A DNA stretch of 64,000 nucleotides, from positions 1 to 64,000 of the forward strand of contig DASYQS010000031.1 in assembly GCA_036005185.1 (NCBI GenBank), read 5' to 3'. Origin of the DNA: VBAU01 sp036005185 (GTDB lineage Bacteria > Bacteroidota > Bacteroidia > Chitinophagales > Chitinophagaceae). The notes beneath the pieces are model-generated. The model was not told the DNA's origin. It did not search any database and saw nothing but the letters and a program-made list of their open reading frames with translations. How positions within the stretch are numbered: the first letter of the stretch is position 1; every line of letters starts with the position of its first letter. Position numbers and translations under genes: made by a program. Shown here piece by piece: positions 62,476 to 64,000 of the stretch.

Positions 62476-63372
62476 TTAGGGTAACAAAATAATTCGTTGA
62501 CTATTTCCATTATTCCAGGTTAGCAAAGCTTTGTTGTCACATTCGCCATTATGAGGAAAACCGTAATCAAGCTTCAGCAAACGGTCATTTATATTAATTT
62601 TTAAAGTGCCATCGCTGATCCAATGGCAAGCCAGTTTTTTGATCAATGGATCAACTGTTTCAAGTTTTATGACCACTCCATTATTGAACTCAACCTTTGC
62701 CCAGCCCGTAATTTCAAATACATCATCTCTTACAATCTGCGTATCCATTCCGGCAATTTGTTTTTTGTATTTAAAACATTCGTAGCTATATCCTCTACCG
62801 CTGGGGAAAGTAACCCTACCCCCTACTACCTGCACTGTAAATTTGATGGTGCCATTTTCGCTCAGGTTGCTGATGATTTTGGTACCTTCAAGATGTATAT
62901 GATTGATGTAAAAATTGACAAACGTTGTAGTAAGCACTGATCCTGGTTTGCGAATTGGGCCCGTAAGATGCATTACAATTTTTCCGCTACGAAGTTTTCC
63001 ATCAAGTCCTACACAACTATCGCCAAAATCAATGGTAATGGTTTTTGGATAAGTGCTGTCATTGGGCGAAACAGTAATGGTGGCACAAAGCCCAATCGCT
63101 GCTCTCAACTCTGCAAAATCAGGATGATAATCGCGTTCCATGCGACCGATAGAAGCCGTATTGTCTTCATCAGCAGCCGTCATGCTCAAATCCGTAACAT
63201 CATCAAAACTTGCGTCCGCTTGTGCACTTTCGTCGGAGTAAGTAGCAGCTTGTTCTTCATTAACTGTGCTTGAATTATTCAAGCTTGTTTCTTTTTGGCA
63301 AGAAAATAAAAATGCTGTGTTTAGAAATATGAGCACAGCAATAATAATCCGGTTAATTGAAATAATTTTCAT
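62476..63372 (-). CDS. Lipoprotein of unknown function, 298 aa
   Basis: A lipoprotein leader (IIIAVLIFLNTAFLFSC) with lipobox Cys25, then an acidic Ser/Asp-rich linker and a soluble all-beta-like domain (KTITIDFGDSCVGLDGKLRSGKIVM, seen in shorter blocks as TITIDFGDSC and GLDGKLRSG). No family motif is recognised. It stands alone. Confidence 0.62.
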   Translation of the reverse strand: MKIISINRIIIAVLIFLNTAFLFSCQKETSLNNSSTVNEEQAATYSDESAQADASFDDVTDLSMTAADEDNTASIGRMERDYHPDFAELRAAIGLCATITVSPNDSTYPKTITIDFGDSCVGLDGKLRSGKIVMHLTGPIRKPGSVLTTTFVNFYINHIHLEGTKIISNLSENGTIKFTVQVVGGRVTFPSGRGYSYECFKYKKQIAGMDTQIVRDDVFEITGWAKVEFNNGVVIKLETVDPLIKKLACHWISDGTLKININDRLLKLDYGFPHNGECDNKALLTWNNGNSQRIILLP

Positions 63373-63475
63373 GGCTATACTTTTTAGGGTTGTGGAATTA
63401 AATCACGTATTTTAAGAACTGGTTGCATGAAAAAAGTTTAAATACCGGTTAAAAAAATTATTTTCCATTTTTTAA

Positions 63476-64000
63476 ATGAAAGAGATCCTTAGTTACATAA
63501 ATGATTACTTGCGCTTTGTAAATAAAAAACTTCTGGCCCTTTGTTCTTTGATGGTGGCTGTCCTTATTTTTCTAAATTATTATAATCAACTTGAACGATG
63601 GCTTACTACCTGCCAAACCCTTACCTGGCCTGAGTTTACCGGACATTATATCATTTTTGCAACAGCTTTTGCAATTCCATATTTTTTTTGTCAGCTCATC
63701 GCGAAAAAAAATTTCTTGCACAATAAACCTTTCATCATTTTGCTGGTCGTGGCGCCTGCAATCTTTTCTTTAAAGATGGCACTGCATACTGCATTTCCAT
63801 TTTCAAGCAACCCTGGATGGAATGAATACTGGAACCAAGTGTATTACTGGCCTGCAAGAACACTGATCATAGTTGCCATTTTATTCTTGCTATGGAAACT
63901 ATTCGATAATAACCAACCATTTTATGGACACATAGCAAAAAATTTTAAATGGAAGCCTTATGTGCTCATGTTGTTGTTCATGTCGCCATTAATTGCTGCA
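63476..64000 (+). CDS. Multi-pass membrane protein, cut by right edge (CPBP-like?)
   Basis: 175 residues are visible from the ATG at 63476: MKEILSYINDYLRFVNKKLL and then at least four hydrophobic segments (ALCSLMVAVLIFLNYY, YIIFATAFAIPYFFCQLIA, FIILLVVAPAIFSLKMAL). The layout is like CPBP intramembrane proteases of the phylum, but the EExxxR motif would lie beyond the window. Confidence 0.45.
   Translation, partial: MKEILSYINDYLRFVNKKLLALCSLMVAVLIFLNYYNQLERWLTTCQTLTWPEFTGHYIIFATAFAIPYFFCQLIAKKNFLHNKPFIILLVVAPAIFSLKMALHTAFPFSSNPGWNEYWNQVYYWPARTLIIVAILFLLWKLFDNNQPFYGHIAKNFKWKPYVLMLLFMSPLIAA

Noticed and set aside
1..64000. tRNA, rRNA, transposase, phage or toxin-antitoxin genes
   Set aside because: I found none that I could support by reading; a covariance-model search for tRNA and small RNA would be decisive.

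Overview
The window is AT-rich chromosomal DNA from a member of the Bacteroidota, most likely a Chitinophagaceae-type organism. Evidence for this: secreted proteins end in type IX secretion (T9SS) sorting domains; promoters match the Bacteroidota pattern TTTG / TAnnTTTG; most starts lack a Shine-Dalgarno sequence; and the bL28-bL33-DUF4295 block beside ftsY and rimO is a Bacteroidota arrangement. Many families are typical of this group (DUF4197, DUF4136, the HU-CCDC81-like protein, and a giant TPR protein next to a plug-less outer-membrane barrel). I see no rRNA, tRNA, CRISPR array, transposase or phage gene.

Layout. 1-6.9 kb: a Gfo/Idh/MocA oxidoreductase cut by the left edge, a multidomain glucuronoyl-esterase-like secreted enzyme followed by a decayed second sorting domain, a gap with two LacI-type operator-like dyads, and a GAF-type protein. 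6.9-11.8 kb is the accessory part: a truncated Gfo/Idh paralogue, then small unrelated forward genes (LysE exporter, epoxide hydrolase, two exported unknowns) separated by long imperfect inverted repeats that resemble integron attC sites. 11.9-24.3 kb: an amidohydrolase, an overlapping mprF-virJ/acvB pair (aminoacyl-phosphatidylglycerol metabolism), an ECF42 sigma factor with DGPF and AhpD-like partners, trmO, nudK, and a Crp/Fnr regulator facing two FNR-like boxes in front of an oxidoreductase-YceI fusion. 24.4-24.7 kb: a free-standing unit with two tiny overlapping ORFs, each behind a strong Shine-Dalgarno sequence, which is unusual for this phylum. 24.8-34.5 kb: secreted metalloproteases, housekeeping genes (rimO, ftsY, rpmG, rpmB, lpdA) and a second decayed sorting domain. 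34.7-45 kb: glutaminyl cyclase, methyltransferase, HU-like protein, outer-membrane barrel and 1010-residue TPR protein, then DoxX, thioesterase, M50 protease and NlpC/P60. 45-64 kb: PQQ-type sugar dehydrogenase, an M48-like protease, hemerythrin and MFS genes, penicillin acylase, ABC ATPase, YfiT/DinB, NUDIX, folC, macro domain, TonB-like protein, SDR, MFS, and a radical SAM (SPL-like) plus AlkD pair.

The genes form short operons ended by clear hairpins. Several relationships suggest shared function: mprF with its probable lipid hydrolase, the ECF42/DGPF/AhpD module, the Crp/Fnr regulator with its adjacent boxes, and the overlapping SPL-like and AlkD genes. The main leads are the Shine-Dalgarno-led mini-ORFs, the attC-like cassette block, the two ghost T9SS domains, the interleaved inverted repeats before a NUDIX gene, and the oxidoreductase-YceI fusion.
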